Counted from the first letter of the stretch, positions 35,330 through 45,269 are shown. The stretch: DNA of 64,000 nt from Anaerolineaceae bacterium (GCA_016841445.1 JAENZD010000001.1:1240001-1304000); one strand, 5' to 3'. Notes: generated by a model from the sequence alone, not told the origin. Made by a program: numbers and translations.

Positions 35330-37530
35330 TTAAATTTTATTCTTGACACGCCGCAGCAACTGCGCATTGACTGCTACGATGACCGTACTTAAGGACATCA
35401 CCAGGGCACCCACAGCCGGTGGCAACAGGAACCCGATCGGTGCCAGAACGCCGGCCGCCAGTGGCAAGGCAATTACGTGATAACCCGTTGCCCAAACCAG
35501 GTTCTGGATCATTTTCCGATAGGTGGCTTTGCTTAATGTGATGATCCGGAGAATATCACGCGGGTCATTTTCGACCAGGATAATGCCAGCCGATTCTATC
35601 GCTACAACGGTCCCGCTGCCGATGGCTATCCCGGCATCTGCCCGGGTTAGTGCTGGGGCATCATTCACCCCATCCCCCACCATGGCTACCTTTTTACCTT
35701 CGTCTTGCAGGCTCTGGATCTTCTCATCCTTGTTTTCAGGCAGGACTTCAGCAAAATAGACATCAATACCCAGTTCATCTGCCACACTTTTAGCGACAGC
35801 CTCACTATCTCCGGTCAGCATTGCAACCTTGTATCCCTGCTGATGCAGCCTGTCAATGGTCTCGTAACTCTCTTCTCGGATCTGGTCGGCTAAGGCAAAT
35901 GCGCTGATGATCTGTTCTTCCCTGACCAGAAACACAATGGTTTGCCCTTTACTGTTGGCGCTCTTATAAAAAGATTGCATCTCACCTTCCAACAACAGGC
36001 CTCGCTCCCTTAATAATCCTGGATTGCCCACATAGTACAATTCACCACCTACGCTGGCTTTCACCCCTTTACCTTTAATTGCTTCAAAATTTTGAGCGGC
36101 AGGTATATCCAAACCCCGTTCTTCAGCTGACAGATAGATGGCTTTGGCAATTGGGTGCTCAGAATCACTTTCCAGTGCCGCAGCCAGGCTCAGGGACTGT
36201 TCATCTCCAATGTCAGGAGGAGAAATCATATTGCTAAGTCCAAATGATCCCTTTGTTAATGTGCCGGTTTTATCGAACACAAACATATCCAGAGTACGGG
36301 AGGATTCCAAAGCAACCCAATCTCTAATAAGAATGCCGTTGGTGGCACCAATGGAATTTGAGATTGCCACCACCAAAGGTATGGCTAACCCCAATGCATG
36401 CGGACATGCGATGACAAGAACCGATGTCACCCGGTTGAGGACTGCCACATCCCATCCGACTGCAATCACCCATGCAACCGCAGTGATAAAAGCCAACCCC
36501 AGCGCTTATAGAACAGCCAGCCCGCGGCTTTATCTGCAAGGATCTGGGTTTTAGATTTAGACTGTTGTGCCTGTTCCACCAGGCGCATGATCCCGGCCAG
36601 TGTTGTTTTATCTCTAACCGCTGTGACTTTTACCCGAAGGCTGCCGTCACCGTTGATCGTACCGCTGACGACTTTATCCCCTTCTGATTTGTCGACGGGT
36701 TTCGATTCACCGGTGATCATCGATTCATCCATGGAGGATTGCCCCTCAATCACCTCACCGTCGGCTGGCGAGCTGGCACCCGGGCGGATCAACACAATAT
36801 CCCCATCTTCCAATTCGCTCACGCTGACAGTGACCACTGCGCCATCTTCTTTGACGACTTCTGCTTCATCCGGCAGTAGTTTTGAAAGTTCCTTTAAGGC
36901 GCCTGACGCCTGCTGAACACTTCGCATCTCGATCCAGTGACCTAACAGCATAATGTCGATCAGCGTCACTAATTCCCAGTAAAAGGTGCTTTCAAGATTA
37001 AAGGCCGTCGAGCCCAGGCTGTAAAGGAAAGCCACCGCCAGCGCCATTGAGATCAGGGTCATCATGCCGGGCTGCTTCTTCTTCAATTCACCCCATGACA
37101 TTTTAAAGAACGGGATACCCCCAACATAGAAAACAATCAATGAGAATACGGGCACAATCCAATTTGATAATGGAAATGACGGTATGCTGTATCCCAACCA
37201 ACCCTGCACGGTTTCGCTGAATACCAATACAGGGATGCTTAATGTTAGCGATATCCAGAATTTCCTCCGGAACAATGCAACATGCCCCTCATGTCCGGAT
37301 CCTCTGTGACCTTCATGATCACCATGCCCCGTAGATCCTGAATCCATTTTATGGTCGTGCTCCATATGCTCATGGTTTTTATCATTAACCTGATGGTCGT
37401 GTCCTTTGTGCTTATGATCTTCGTTCATTTGAAGTCCGTGTTCCATGTGCTCATGATTTTCATTCATTTGATGATCGTGTTCTATTTTTTTATTATTTTC
37501 ATTATGTGAATTATGTTTTATGCTATCCAT
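35330..37530 (-). pseudogene. copB: CopB-type copper P-type ATPase, interrupted by a frameshift near 36507
   Basis: Two adjoining frames make one P1B ATPase. The 5' part (start ATG 37530) has a histidine-rich N-terminus of about 90 residues with HDHQMNE-like repeats, four helices and '[18 protein letters not shown]'. The 3' part has CPHALG, DKTGTLTKG and 'GDGVNDAPALTRADAG'. The junction reads W-L-F-Y then K-R-W-G-W; restoring one base after TAT at about 36507 gives [14 protein letters not shown], the expected family sequence. So one base is missing: a recent mutation or an assembly error. CPH-type pumps export Cu or Ag. All other motifs are intact, favouring a very recent event or an error. 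Confidence 0.85.
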
Positions 37531-37772
37531 TGTAAACTTTTTTCCTTTCAAACTTCACCTCTTTGAGCGAAGGGACGAAATACCTGAAACGCAGCAAAAA
37601 GGGATGTGGTTTCACCTCGAGAAGTGAAGCGACCAAGTCCTTGACGGGTAAGGGGAATGGTTCAGCTTATAGCTTTTAACATTTAGCATTCAGCTTTCAC
37701 CTCCCACTAATAAGCTCCATTTTTTGCTTCTTTTTTAATTATGTCGTATATATATTAATAAACCAAATAATA

Positions 37773-38912
37773 ATGAAATGGGAACGTATGGAAAAAACAT
37801 TCACGCTGGGTTTAGGGATCATTCATCAAGAAAAAGGGGAACTGCGTGCGTTTCTGCCGACATTTGTCGAGAAAATGAGCCAGTCTTTCCAGGAGATCAT
37901 CCTTGAGGAAGGCTATGGCGAGGCGATGGGGTTCACACCTGAAGCTTATGCAAAATCAAAAAATGTCAGGTTTAGCCGACCTGAAGATGTTTACCGGCAG
38001 GATTATGTCCTAGTCTTGCGCTATCCCGCTAATCGGTATCTGGAAATGATGAAACCGGGAAGCTGCCTGATTTCGATGTGTCACTTTCACACACGACCAA
38101 AGCGGCGCGATTTCCTGCGAAAGCATCAAATTGAAGCCATTTCACTGGATTCAATAACGGATGATAATGGACAGCGGTTGGTTGAAAACCTGCGATCTGT
38201 CTCCTGGAACGGTTGTGAGATCGCTTTCCAGGTCTTAAAGAAAATCTGGCCCAAACCAGGCTTTGATTCATCTTTTCGCGAATCGATTAAAATAACGCTG
38301 TTGGGGTCAGGCGGTGTGGGGATTCATGCGGTGCAGGCTGCTGTCCGCTACGGCGACCCAAACTTATGGAAGGAATATGCAAATAACGGGATTCCCGGGA
38401 ATATCGTGCGGGTTGTTGATTATGACCTCACCCGACATGAAACCGAAATAATGAAGCTGTTGAAGAGTACCCACCTTCTAATCGATGCAACCCAAAGAAA
38501 AAATCCTACTGAAATAGTAATTCCCAATCGTCTGATAAAATTCATGCCCCAGCATGCTGTAATCCTCGACTTGTCTGTCGACCCCTACGATTTCAGACAT
38601 AAACCCTATGAAGTCAAAGGAGTGGAAGGCATTCCCCAGGGCAATCTTGACCAATATATTTTTCCACCGGATGATCCTGCCTGGGAAAAAATCTCCGATA
38701 AAGTAGAAACACTTAATCGCAGGTGGGTTGTCTCATGCTTTTCCTGGCCGGGTTTACATCCACGCTCCTGCATGCTCCGCTATGGCAATCAGCTTGCGCC
38801 TTTGCTGCGGCGCCTGGCTGCAGTAGGCGGAAAAGAGAAGATCAACCCGGGCGGCCAATATCGGGAACGGGCATTGGCTCGAGGCATGCTGAAATATTGG
38901 GGAACAAATTAA
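37773..38912 (+). CDS. Alanine dehydrogenase/transhydrogenase-like protein of unknown substrate
   Basis: About 379 residues. The N-terminal half has AlaDH/PNT-like features ('PEDVYRQDYVLVLRYP', 'GSCLISMCHFHTRP'), and the Rossmann motif 'LGSGGVGIHAVQAA' near residue 180 starts an NAD(P)-binding half with 'ILDLSVDPYDF' near 268. The usual alanine dehydrogenase catalytic His and Lys surroundings are not clear, so the substrate is open; saccharopine- or ornithine-type dehydrogenases are alternatives. No ribosome-binding site precedes 37773; the in-frame ATG at 37788 has GGGA five bases upstream and may be the true start. The 242-base gap before it shows nothing recognisable. Confidence 0.65.
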   Translation: MKWERMEKTFTLGLGIIHQEKGELRAFLPTFVEKMSQSFQEIILEEGYGEAMGFTPEAYAKSKNVRFSRPEDVYRQDYVLVLRYPANRYLEMMKPGSCLISMCHFHTRPKRRDFLRKHQIEAISLDSITDDNGQRLVENLRSVSWNGCEIAFQVLKKIWPKPGFDSSFRESIKITLLGSGGVGIHAVQAAVRYGDPNLWKEYANNGIPGNIVRVVDYDLTRHETEIMKLLKSTHLLIDATQRKNPTEIVIPNRLIKFMPQHAVILDLSVDPYDFRHKPYEVKGVEGIPQGNLDQYIFPPDDPAWEKISDKVETLNRRWVVSCFSWPGLHPRSCMLRYGNQLAPLLRRLAAVGGKEKINPGGQYRERALARGMLKYWGTN

Positions 38913-38948
38913 TCGAAACAACCTCAAATTTACCAATAGATTATTTCC

Positions 38949-38977
38949 TTGACATCCTTGGCAATCAATAATAGGAT
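38949..38977 (+). promoter_or_regulatory. Candidate sigma-70 promoter upstream of the VTT-domain gene
   Basis: TTGACA (38949-38954), a 17-base spacer and TAGGAT (38972-38977), 114 bases before the ATG at 39092. Perfect -35, fair -10. Confidence 0.55.
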
Positions 38978-39091
38978 TATCCAGGTCTTACTGTTACTGA
39001 TAATAGTATTATAAATAGAATCTCACCCCCAAAATCTGACAGTAGAACAATCAAACCGCATTTACGCGAGAAGGATAAAAGAGCGCGCATC

Positions 39092-39661
39092 ATGATCAGA
39101 AAACTCAAACAAAAGAAATGGTTCAACTGGAAAAATCTGGTTCGATTTTCCATGATTCTTGTCATTCTGATCATCGCTGTCATCTTCTCCATCAGGTTTG
39201 ATCTCCAGACTATCAAGCATTTCATTCAAACTCATTCTTCTCAGGCTATCCTGATCAGCCTTGGCGCATATATCCTGTTTGGCCTGACATTTATCCCAAC
39301 TTTTCCCCTGACGATCATGATCGCGGTGATGATTGGGCCGCTTCAGGCAGCAATAATTGCAGCATTCGGCAATACAATTGCGGCTTTTTGGGGCTACCAG
39401 GTCGGCAAATCAGTGGGAGATATCGTGTCATTTGAGGAGAAAAAATCCAAACTTCCTTTTGGTCTGGGAAAACTGCCTATCAAATCACCATTGTTTATGC
39501 TCGTGGCCAGGAGCTTACCAGCAGGGTCACGTGCATACAGCATGGTCTGCGGTGCGTATGAAGTGCCGATACCCACATATCTCTGGACAACATCTTTAAT
39601 GTTCTTTTTGAACTCTGCGCTTCTTTCTTTCGGGGGATTGAAAGTTCTTAATATCATTTAA
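39092..39661 (+). CDS. TVP38/TMEM64-family (VTT domain) membrane protein
   Basis: 189 residues. A basic N-terminus, one helix (18-38), then the VTT core: 'LTFIPTFPLTIMIAVMIGPLQAA', 'FGNTIAAFWGYQVGKSVG' and the conserved arginine region 'LVARSLPAGSRAYSMVCGAYEVP'. DedA/VTT proteins act in membrane lipid movement or integrity; the exact role here is unknown. It has its own candidate promoter and is not coupled to neighbours. Confidence 0.82.
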   Translation: MIRKLKQKKWFNWKNLVRFSMILVILIIAVIFSIRFDLQTIKHFIQTHSSQAILISLGAYILFGLTFIPTFPLTIMIAVMIGPLQAAIIAAFGNTIAAFWGYQVGKSVGDIVSFEEKKSKLPFGLGKLPIKSPLFMLVARSLPAGSRAYSMVCGAYEVPIPTYLWTTSLMFFLNSALLSFGGLKVLNII

Positions 39662-39844
39662 CGTTCTACTTATTTTTCTCAACATTCCAATTTCACAAGC
39701 TCACTTAAGAGGAAACAATTGATCTGCTTCCAGCAACGATCAATAAAATTATCTCTGCAGGTCGCTACAAAATACCGAATTTACGGATGGTTTATGGTAT
39801 TCTATTATTAGCTAATCACCATTGTGTATTTAAGGTTCAAAAAA

Positions 39845-40345
39845 ATGGCCTCGCTTAATCCAACAAAACTTCATGTTGACAAGAGCTCTGCCCTTAAGTT
39901 GCAGTCCACCAGATTTCCGCGCACCTATACGCTCACACACTCCGATGTTACCGGCGACTTATTCCTGACCATTTCCCCAAAATACAACCAAAAAGTTCTC
40001 AAAACCTTATATGCAAAATTGATGCGCGATGAGGTATTGGGATGCTGGGAAGAAAACAATCCACCAGATTTGCACGTCCATTGTCATGTCAGCGGCGGCT
40101 TGGTGGTTGGTTCAGCAAAATGGCGTGACTCAATATTCAGGCAGCACCTACCTATGGTTTTGGAAGCCATCTGTTTTGGAGATCGTCAGTTCCTGGACGA
40201 AAACCCGGAATACTTATTGTCTCTCATCCTCGTCCATTTTCACGCAAAGCAAAACAGCCTGGACCGCACCGAAAAGTGGGGTATTGTTCAGGATTTTCTA
40301 AAATCAACCAAACTATCAAATATTGATAAAAAGAGGGAGCTATGA
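39845..40345 (+). CDS. Staygreen (SGR) domain protein
   Basis: 166 residues from the ATG at 39845, preceded by AAGG nine bases upstream; a GTG at 39824 in frame has no such site. The family core 'RTYTLTHSDVTGDLFLTI' near residue 27 and 'HVHCHVSGG' near 80 match the Staygreen domain of plant and bacterial proteins. Plant SGR is a magnesium dechelatase acting on chlorophyll a, and homologues from non-photosynthetic Anaerolineae are known to share the activity. No chlorophyll genes are in the window, so the natural substrate is unclear; another tetrapyrrole or scavenged pigment is possible. ATGA overlap with the DUF1295 gene. Confidence 0.82.
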   Translation: MASLNPTKLHVDKSSALKLQSTRFPRTYTLTHSDVTGDLFLTISPKYNQKVLKTLYAKLMRDEVLGCWEENNPPDLHVHCHVSGGLVVGSAKWRDSIFRQHLPMVLEAICFGDRQFLDENPEYLLSLILVHFHAKQNSLDRTEKWGIVQDFLKSTKLSNIDKKREL

Positions 40346-41220
40346 AAAAATCATCCATCCAAAATATCATCGGCGTTTTGATTGCAGCACTTGTCGGCGC
40401 AGGCGTGGGCATCGCAGGAAGCCAGCAAAGCATTGAGGTATTAGGCGTTCCGCTATTTTTATTTGCCATTGCCGCGGCATATATCATCCAATGGATCGCC
40501 TTTATTATTGCTTTTATCCAAAAGAGTGAGAAGTTTTATGACCTGATCGGCAGCCTGACATATATCTCGATCACCATTGCCCTGGTGCTGATCAATCCAA
40601 ATATCAATGACCGTTCTGTATTATTAGCCTTCTTGGTCATCATTTGGGCGACTCGTTTGGGGACCTTCCTTTTCACCCGCATTCAGAAGCAGGGCAAAGA
40701 TGACCGCTTTGATGACATTAAAACATCCTTCACTCAGTTCTTGCTGACCTGGACGCTCCAGGGTTTATGGGTCACCTTCACAGCCGCTGCCGCCTGGACT
40801 GCAATGTCTTCCACAGAAACGCAACCATTGAGCTGGTTGGCGTTAGCTGGTTTTCTTGTTTGGATATTCGGTTATTTCTTTGAATTACTCTCAGATGCAC
40901 AAAAGAGCGCCTTCAAAGCAGATCCTGAAAATGAAGGAAAATTCATCAATAGCGGTTTGTGGGCATGGTCACGCCACCCCAATTATTTCGGCGAGATCGT
41001 GATCTGGATCGGGGTAGCGATCATCGCCTTCCCTGCCCTTAAGGGTTGGGCGTTGGTGGCCTTGATTTCCCCCATTTGGGTGATCGTTCAATTGACGGTG
41101 ATCAGCGGCATCCCCATGCTGGAGAAAAAAGCAGATAACCGCTGGGGCGGACAGGATGACTATGAGAAATACAAGAAAAATACACCGGTTCTGATCCCGC
41201 GACCCCCATCAAGAAAATAA
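40342..41220 (+). CDS. DUF1295 / steroid-5-alpha-reductase-like membrane protein
   Basis: 292 residues, seven or so hydrophobic helices. The C-terminal signature 'LWAWSRHPNYFGEI' near residue 215, shared with isoprenylcysteine methyltransferase and steroid reductase families, suggests binding of SAM or NADPH at the membrane surface. Followed by 'GIPMLEKKADNRWG'. Function unknown. It is translationally coupled to the Staygreen gene, so the two may act on one lipid-soluble substrate (inference). Confidence 0.82.
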   Translation: MKKSSIQNIIGVLIAALVGAGVGIAGSQQSIEVLGVPLFLFAIAAAYIIQWIAFIIAFIQKSEKFYDLIGSLTYISITIALVLINPNINDRSVLLAFLVIIWATRLGTFLFTRIQKQGKDDRFDDIKTSFTQFLLTWTLQGLWVTFTAAAAWTAMSSTETQPLSWLALAGFLVWIFGYFFELLSDAQKSAFKADPENEGKFINSGLWAWSRHPNYFGEIVIWIGVAIIAFPALKGWALVALISPIWVIVQLTVISGIPMLEKKADNRWGGQDDYEKYKKNTPVLIPRPPSRK

Positions 41221-41400
41221 AACAGCTCAATTTTCTTTCGATGTAAATCAACAGAAAGCTATAACAATACGCGCTTTCTTCAATAGCTATATCTAATAGT
41301 TCTTGCCCAATTTCCAACTTTCTTCCATTTGCTGGATTTTGCCCGTAAGGGTTCCATTCAGTATAGTAAATGGTATCAAGCAAATTAAATTGGAGGAAAA

Positions 41401-41946
41401 ATGGAGAACAAAAACCAAACAAAAAGTGGAAAATATGGACTTTTCTTTGGGATGATCGGAACATCGATGGTACTGATGTATTTTTTGACCTACCTGAATT
41501 CGTTCCAAATCTTTGGGCATACCTGGTTCAGCGAAACACGATTATTTATGACCCTTCTGATGGGTTCTGTGATGGCGATCATTATGTTGGGGTTCATGCA
41601 CAAAATGTATCAAAATAAAGCCATTAATATCGCTATTGTTGCCGGTGCAATCATCTTGTTCACGACCGCTTTATTCCTGGTCCGAAGCCAGCGAACGGTA
41701 ACTGGCTTAGATTACATGGAAGCGATGATCCCGCACCACTCCATTGCGATCCTGACAAGCGATCGAGCGCAGATCAAAGACCCCCGGGTGCGTGAACTGG
41801 CAAATGAGATCATTATTGCCCAGCGCCGTGAGATCAAAGAAATGGAATGGTTGATTGAGGATATCAGTGAGAACGGTTATGCAATCACGGAATCAGAGGC
41901 TGAACAGCGTCCGGTCCCTGATTTTGAGGGATCATTGGACCAATGA
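41401..41946 (+). CDS. DUF305-type membrane protein
   Basis: 181 residues. Three hydrophobic helices fill residues 12-95; a cytosolic or outer helical part follows with 'GLDYMEAMIPHHSIAIL' near 103 and 'ANEIIIAQRREIKEMEWLI' near 135, the two helices of the DUF305 ferritin-like fold. The HH and nearby Glu/Met residues often go with copper or other metal stress genes; a copper ATPase lies 4 kb away. TTGGAGGA precedes the ATG. The preceding 180-base gap shows nothing clear. Confidence 0.75.
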   Translation: MENKNQTKSGKYGLFFGMIGTSMVLMYFLTYLNSFQIFGHTWFSETRLFMTLLMGSVMAIIMLGFMHKMYQNKAINIAIVAGAIILFTTALFLVRSQRTVTGLDYMEAMIPHHSIAILTSDRAQIKDPRVRELANEIIIAQRREIKEMEWLIEDISENGYAITESEAEQRPVPDFEGSLDQ

Positions 41947-41990
41947 TCCGCAATAAGGCTATCCAAATTTAATATTTCACACAGGATAAG

Positions 41991-42010
41991 AGGCTCACGA
42001 AGGTGAGCCT
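41991..42010. terminator. Hairpin between convergent genes
   Basis: AGGCTCAC (41991-41998), loop GAAG, GTGAGCCT (42003-42010): a perfect 8-bp stem between the DUF305 gene (+) and an ABC permease (-). T-runs are short on both sides, so it may serve either direction weakly. Confidence 0.5.
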
Positions 42011-42041
42011 TAACTATAAGTTCGATAAAGCTTGGGATGGA

Positions 42042-42836
42042 TTAAATCATCAAATCGCGCCGGTTATAAACCCAATAAGCAGCGGATATACAAACCAGGA
42101 TGACTCCTGCGGAGATTGCCAGGTATAAACCATCGATTTGGTTATTCATAAGCAAACTGGCTGCATCAAAATACTTGAAAGGTGTGAAATACTTGATGAA
42201 ATCCAGCTCTTGCCGGAAATCCGTGATGATCGAAAGGAAGTAAGCAGCCAGGATCACAGCAACAGCTGTCGATCCGGCACGCTTATAGCGTTTCATTGCA
42301 CAGCCCAACAGCAAGCCGACCGCCAGGAAGATCATTTCGATCAACAACATGGCAGCCATTTCAATACGCAGGAATGAAAAGAAAGATGCATCAGGTTGGT
42401 ATGGTTGAACAGCCACCAGGGAAGCCACCCAGGTTATACCGACAAACGCCAGGCAGTAAACCAGGGCTGCCAGGGCTTTAGCTGTAACTACCCGCCCTCT
42501 CGAAACCGGCAGCACCAATGAAAATTCTACGGTTTTGTCCCGCTCTTCTTTTGAGATGATCGTGCTGCCCCACATAGCTGCCGCTACCGCACCCATCAAG
42601 GAAAAATAAAGGAACATCACGCCAAAGAAACCACTTAATGTGGTCAGGTTCAGCGCGTTCATGTTCAAAGCCTCCATCAAAGCCGGAGGGATTGAATCCA
42701 GCATCGTCAACATTTCAGGATTACCTGCAAAAGCAGAAAACTTAGCCACGCCAACCATGATCAGGAGGATAAGGATCACGCTCCATATCACCAGGGATTT
42801 CAGATTTGCCTTCAACTCACGGAAAAAGATATTCAT
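42042..42836 (-). CDS. ABC-2 type transporter permease
   Basis: About 264 residues from ATG 42836; a longer in-frame form to 42944 overlaps the previous permease and adds unlikely sequence. Six hydrophobic segments, with the ABC-2 style segment 'WGSTIISKEERDKTVEFSLVLPVSRGRVVTAKALAAL' near residue 90. Pairs with the permease at 42848 and the ATPase at 43668 as an exporter of the Bcr/Nat type. Substrate unknown. Confidence 0.82.
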   Translation of the reverse strand: MNIFFRELKANLKSLVIWSVILILLIMVGVAKFSAFAGNPEMLTMLDSIPPALMEALNMNALNLTTLSGFFGVMFLYFSLMGAVAAAMWGSTIISKEERDKTVEFSLVLPVSRGRVVTAKALAALVYCLAFVGITWVASLVAVQPYQPDASFFSFLRIEMAAMLLIEMIFLAVGLLLGCAMKRYKRAGSTAVAVILAAYFLSIITDFRQELDFIKYFTPFKYFDAASLLMNNQIDGLYLAISAGVILVCISAAYWVYNRRDLMI

Positions 42837-42847
42837 AAAATCAACCC

Positions 42848-43654
42848 TCAAGAAACAGCCTGGATATCGCGGCGTAAATAAAGATAAATGCTCAAAATAA
42901 GCGCAAGCAAAGCAACCGAAAAGTTGATGATGACCAAAGCCCAATTCATAGCGTCATTCTGGATAATATAACCCGCATCAAAATGCTTGAAGGGTGTGAT
43001 CAATTCTAATTTAACATCCCCCAGGACACCGCCAAATGCATTCAAAACATACATCCCAAACCCCAAGCCAAGGGAATAAGGCGTAACACTTCGGACACGT
43101 TTGACAATCAGTGAAATGAACAAACCGATGCTTAAAAAGAAAAATTGAAACAGGAGGATGCTCGAAAGCAGTACGGCCAGCGTACCCGGTTGGAATTCAT
43201 TCCCCGCGCGAAACAAGCCAATCGCCCCGAAGCTGCTGACCCATACAACCAGGCTCGTCAGGATGAAGATTGCACTAACCGCAAGCAGTTTACTGAAAAG
43301 GATCTTGATGCGGCTAACCGGTCTGGTGAGTAAGAAATCAGCGGTTAATTCACTCTCTTCGATCGACACTAAACCAAAACCGGCGTTTCCAGCCTGGATA
43401 GCAAGGCACAGTTGAACGAACAGGAAAATAAAACTGTAAAATCCCATCACCGTATTGAGAGGGACACCTCCCATCCCAAAGGCAACCCGCAGCTCTTCTG
43501 GAAAGTTTGCCAGCAACTGGTCCATGATAGCTGCCTGGTCTGCAAAAACGGGGTAAAAGGAAAAGAAAACTACGATCAACGCAGTAATGGAAAGAGACCA
43601 TACAGCCAGAGATTTAAGCCGTGATTGAAATTCGAATTTAAAAATATTTGTCAT
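42848..43654 (-). CDS. ABC-2 type transporter permease
   Basis: 268 residues, six hydrophobic segments. It shares the layout of the next permease: N-terminal 'FKFEFQSRLKSLAVWS' then an 'ESELTADFLLTRPVSRIKIL' cytoplasmic loop. The two permeases look like diverged duplicates. It lies 13 bases after the ATPase gene, in the order ATPase-permease-permease. Confidence 0.82.
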   Translation of the reverse strand: MTNIFKFEFQSRLKSLAVWSLSITALIVVFFSFYPVFADQAAIMDQLLANFPEELRVAFGMGGVPLNTVMGFYSFIFLFVQLCLAIQAGNAGFGLVSIEESELTADFLLTRPVSRIKILFSKLLAVSAIFILTSLVVWVSSFGAIGLFRAGNEFQPGTLAVLLSSILLFQFFFLSIGLFISLIVKRVRSVTPYSLGLGFGMYVLNAFGGVLGDVKLELITPFKHFDAGYIIQNDAMNWALVIINFSVALLALILSIYLYLRRDIQAVS

Positions 43655-43667
43655 CGTGACCTATGCG

Positions 43668-44540
43668 TTATTCATAGTAATGCATGAAAATTTCTTCGAG
43701 AGTTGGTTCCTCGATGTTGATATCCATCAATGGAACTTGGTTGAGCTTATGCAGAATAAGGTTGATATCACCGTTATAAAAGAAATTCAATGACCCGTTT
43801 TCCCGCTGCAAGTTGGTGATGCCTGGAAGGTCAAAAAGCCCAGGTGTAAGGTTTTCTCCGGTCATGCTGATCTTCTTATAATTATTCTGCTGCAAGGTCC
43901 GGATATTGGATACCTCGACAATCTGACCCTCCTTGATGATCGCCACCCGATTACACAGCCGCTGTACTTCGCTCAGAATATGCGAGGAGAAGAACACCGT
44001 CACACCGTTGGCATTTTCCTCACGGATCAGGTCAAAAAACTTGCGCTGCATCAATGGATCGAGCCCGGAAGTGGGTTCATCCAGGAGCAGCAGTTCTGGA
44101 CGGTGCAGAAGACCCTGCACGATCCCAACCTTCTTCTTATTTCCATAGGAAAGGTCGCTGATCCTGCGGTTGAGGTCCAATTCCATAATATCTGAAAGCC
44201 GTTTCATCCGGTCCTTAAAATCTCCCTCATAGAAGCTTGCAGAATATTTCAGCAAATCGATAACTTTCATACCCTCGTAATAATACACTTCAGAAGGCAG
44301 GTAGCCGATGGACTGCCGAATTTCCGGACCGTGCTTGCGGACATCTTTACCAAACACCCTGGCATCGCCGCTGGTCGGATGGATCAGCGACAGCAGCAGG
44401 CGGATGGTAGTGGATTTACCGGCACCGTTAGGACCGATAAAGCCAAAGATCTCCCCTTCTTCTTCGGAAAAGGAGACATCAACGATTCCCCTTGCTTTGC
44501 CATAATATTTCGTAAGGTGATTAACTTCAATAATATTCAT
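43668..44540 (-). CDS. ABC transporter ATP-binding protein (ABC-2 exporter)
   Basis: 290 residues. Walker A GPNGAGKST near residue 38, Q-loop 'IGYLPSE', signature 'DLSYGNKKK' near 138 (variant of LSGGQ) and Walker B LLLLDEPTSGLD near 157. The C-terminal 70 residues form a regulatory tail ending 'EPTLEEIFMHYYE', typical of drug or bacteriocin export ATPases. Drives the two permeases that follow. Confidence 0.9.
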   Translation of the reverse strand: MNIIEVNHLTKYYGKARGIVDVSFSEEEGEIFGFIGPNGAGKSTTIRLLLSLIHPTSGDARVFGKDVRKHGPEIRQSIGYLPSEVYYYEGMKVIDLLKYSASFYEGDFKDRMKRLSDIMELDLNRRISDLSYGNKKKVGIVQGLLHRPELLLLDEPTSGLDPLMQRKFFDLIREENANGVTVFFSSHILSEVQRLCNRVAIIKEGQIVEVSNIRTLQQNNYKKISMTGENLTPGLFDLPGITNLQRENGSLNFFYNGDINLILHKLNQVPLMDINIEEPTLEEIFMHYYE

Positions 44541-44627
44541 GGAAAAATTCCTCTATCCTATTGTTTTCATTCTTCATAAACCAGATACTTAGACATGTAT
44601 CCTAAATATTAGATTCGTTTAAGCAAA

Positions 44628-45257
44628 TTAGCAAATTAAATTCTCTTCATGAAGTGCATTAATTACTACCTTGGTTAAATCTTCTATGGATTTATTCCAA
44701 TCTAAGATTAAATCACTCTTTGGTTTAACAAGTTCAAGCTGTAATAAATAAGCTTTCCGCATCCATAACATATAATTTTCCGCAAGTTGACCTACAGCTA
44801 TTAATTGTTTTCGTAATTCTTCTTCATTCATTATATCTAAATCGAGAGAGCCAAAATTACGGGAAATTCTCCGAGCAAGACCTACTTCAAGTGGAGTGTC
44901 GATGAACACGAGATAGTCAATATATTGACCTGTTTCTTGTTGAGCGCGACCAAGTGGACTTTCAAAAATGATGTGTTTTGCAGGAAAAATTTCCTCTCCC
45001 GTTTTCGGCGAAGTTACCTTTTTACCTTTTTTTAAGGAATTTAGGTGTTCAGCCAACAGCGGGGATTTTATCTCATTGAAATCAAAAGTGCTCTGTATCA
45101 AAACGGCAAGGCTTTTTGGATAGGTTTCAGGTGTTTCGTAATCATCAAATTGAATTGCTATTGAATCGTCTAGCATTTCAACTAACTTATGAACAACAGC
45201 TGATTTACCTCCACCAGAAATTGAACTGACTGCAATTACCAAGTGATCTTTATTCAA
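44628..45257 (-). CDS. P-loop kinase, uridine-kinase-like
   Basis: 209 residues. P-loop 'SSISGGGKSAVV' near residue 11, 'QFDDYETPE' near 37 and a helical lid 'LEVGLARRISRN' near 128 are the layout of phosphoribulokinase/uridine-kinase and related small-molecule kinases. The phosphate acceptor is not identifiable. No close operon partner; it ends 87 bases before the ABC exporter gene on the same strand. Confidence 0.65.
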   Translation of the reverse strand: MNKDHLVIAVSSISGGGKSAVVHKLVEMLDDSIAIQFDDYETPETYPKSLAVLIQSTFDFNEIKSPLLAEHLNSLKKGKKVTSPKTGEEIFPAKHIIFESPLGRAQQETGQYIDYLVFIDTPLEVGLARRISRNFGSLDLDIMNEEELRKQLIAVGQLAENYMLWMRKAYLLQLELVKPKSDLILDWNKSIEDLTKVVINALHEENLIC

Positions 45258-45269
45258 CTAATATCTCCT

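Noticed and set aside
35330-36496. Independent ATPase starting at 36496
   Set aside because: It starts in the middle of a P-type ATPase; a one-base repair joins it to the upstream half.
37380-37530. Short tandem repeats as a possible CRISPR or satellite
   Set aside because: They encode the degenerate histidine-rich units of CopB; no spacers.
42837-42944. Longer start for the ABC permease at 42042
   Set aside because: The extra 36 residues overlap the upstream permease gene and look non-coding in this frame.
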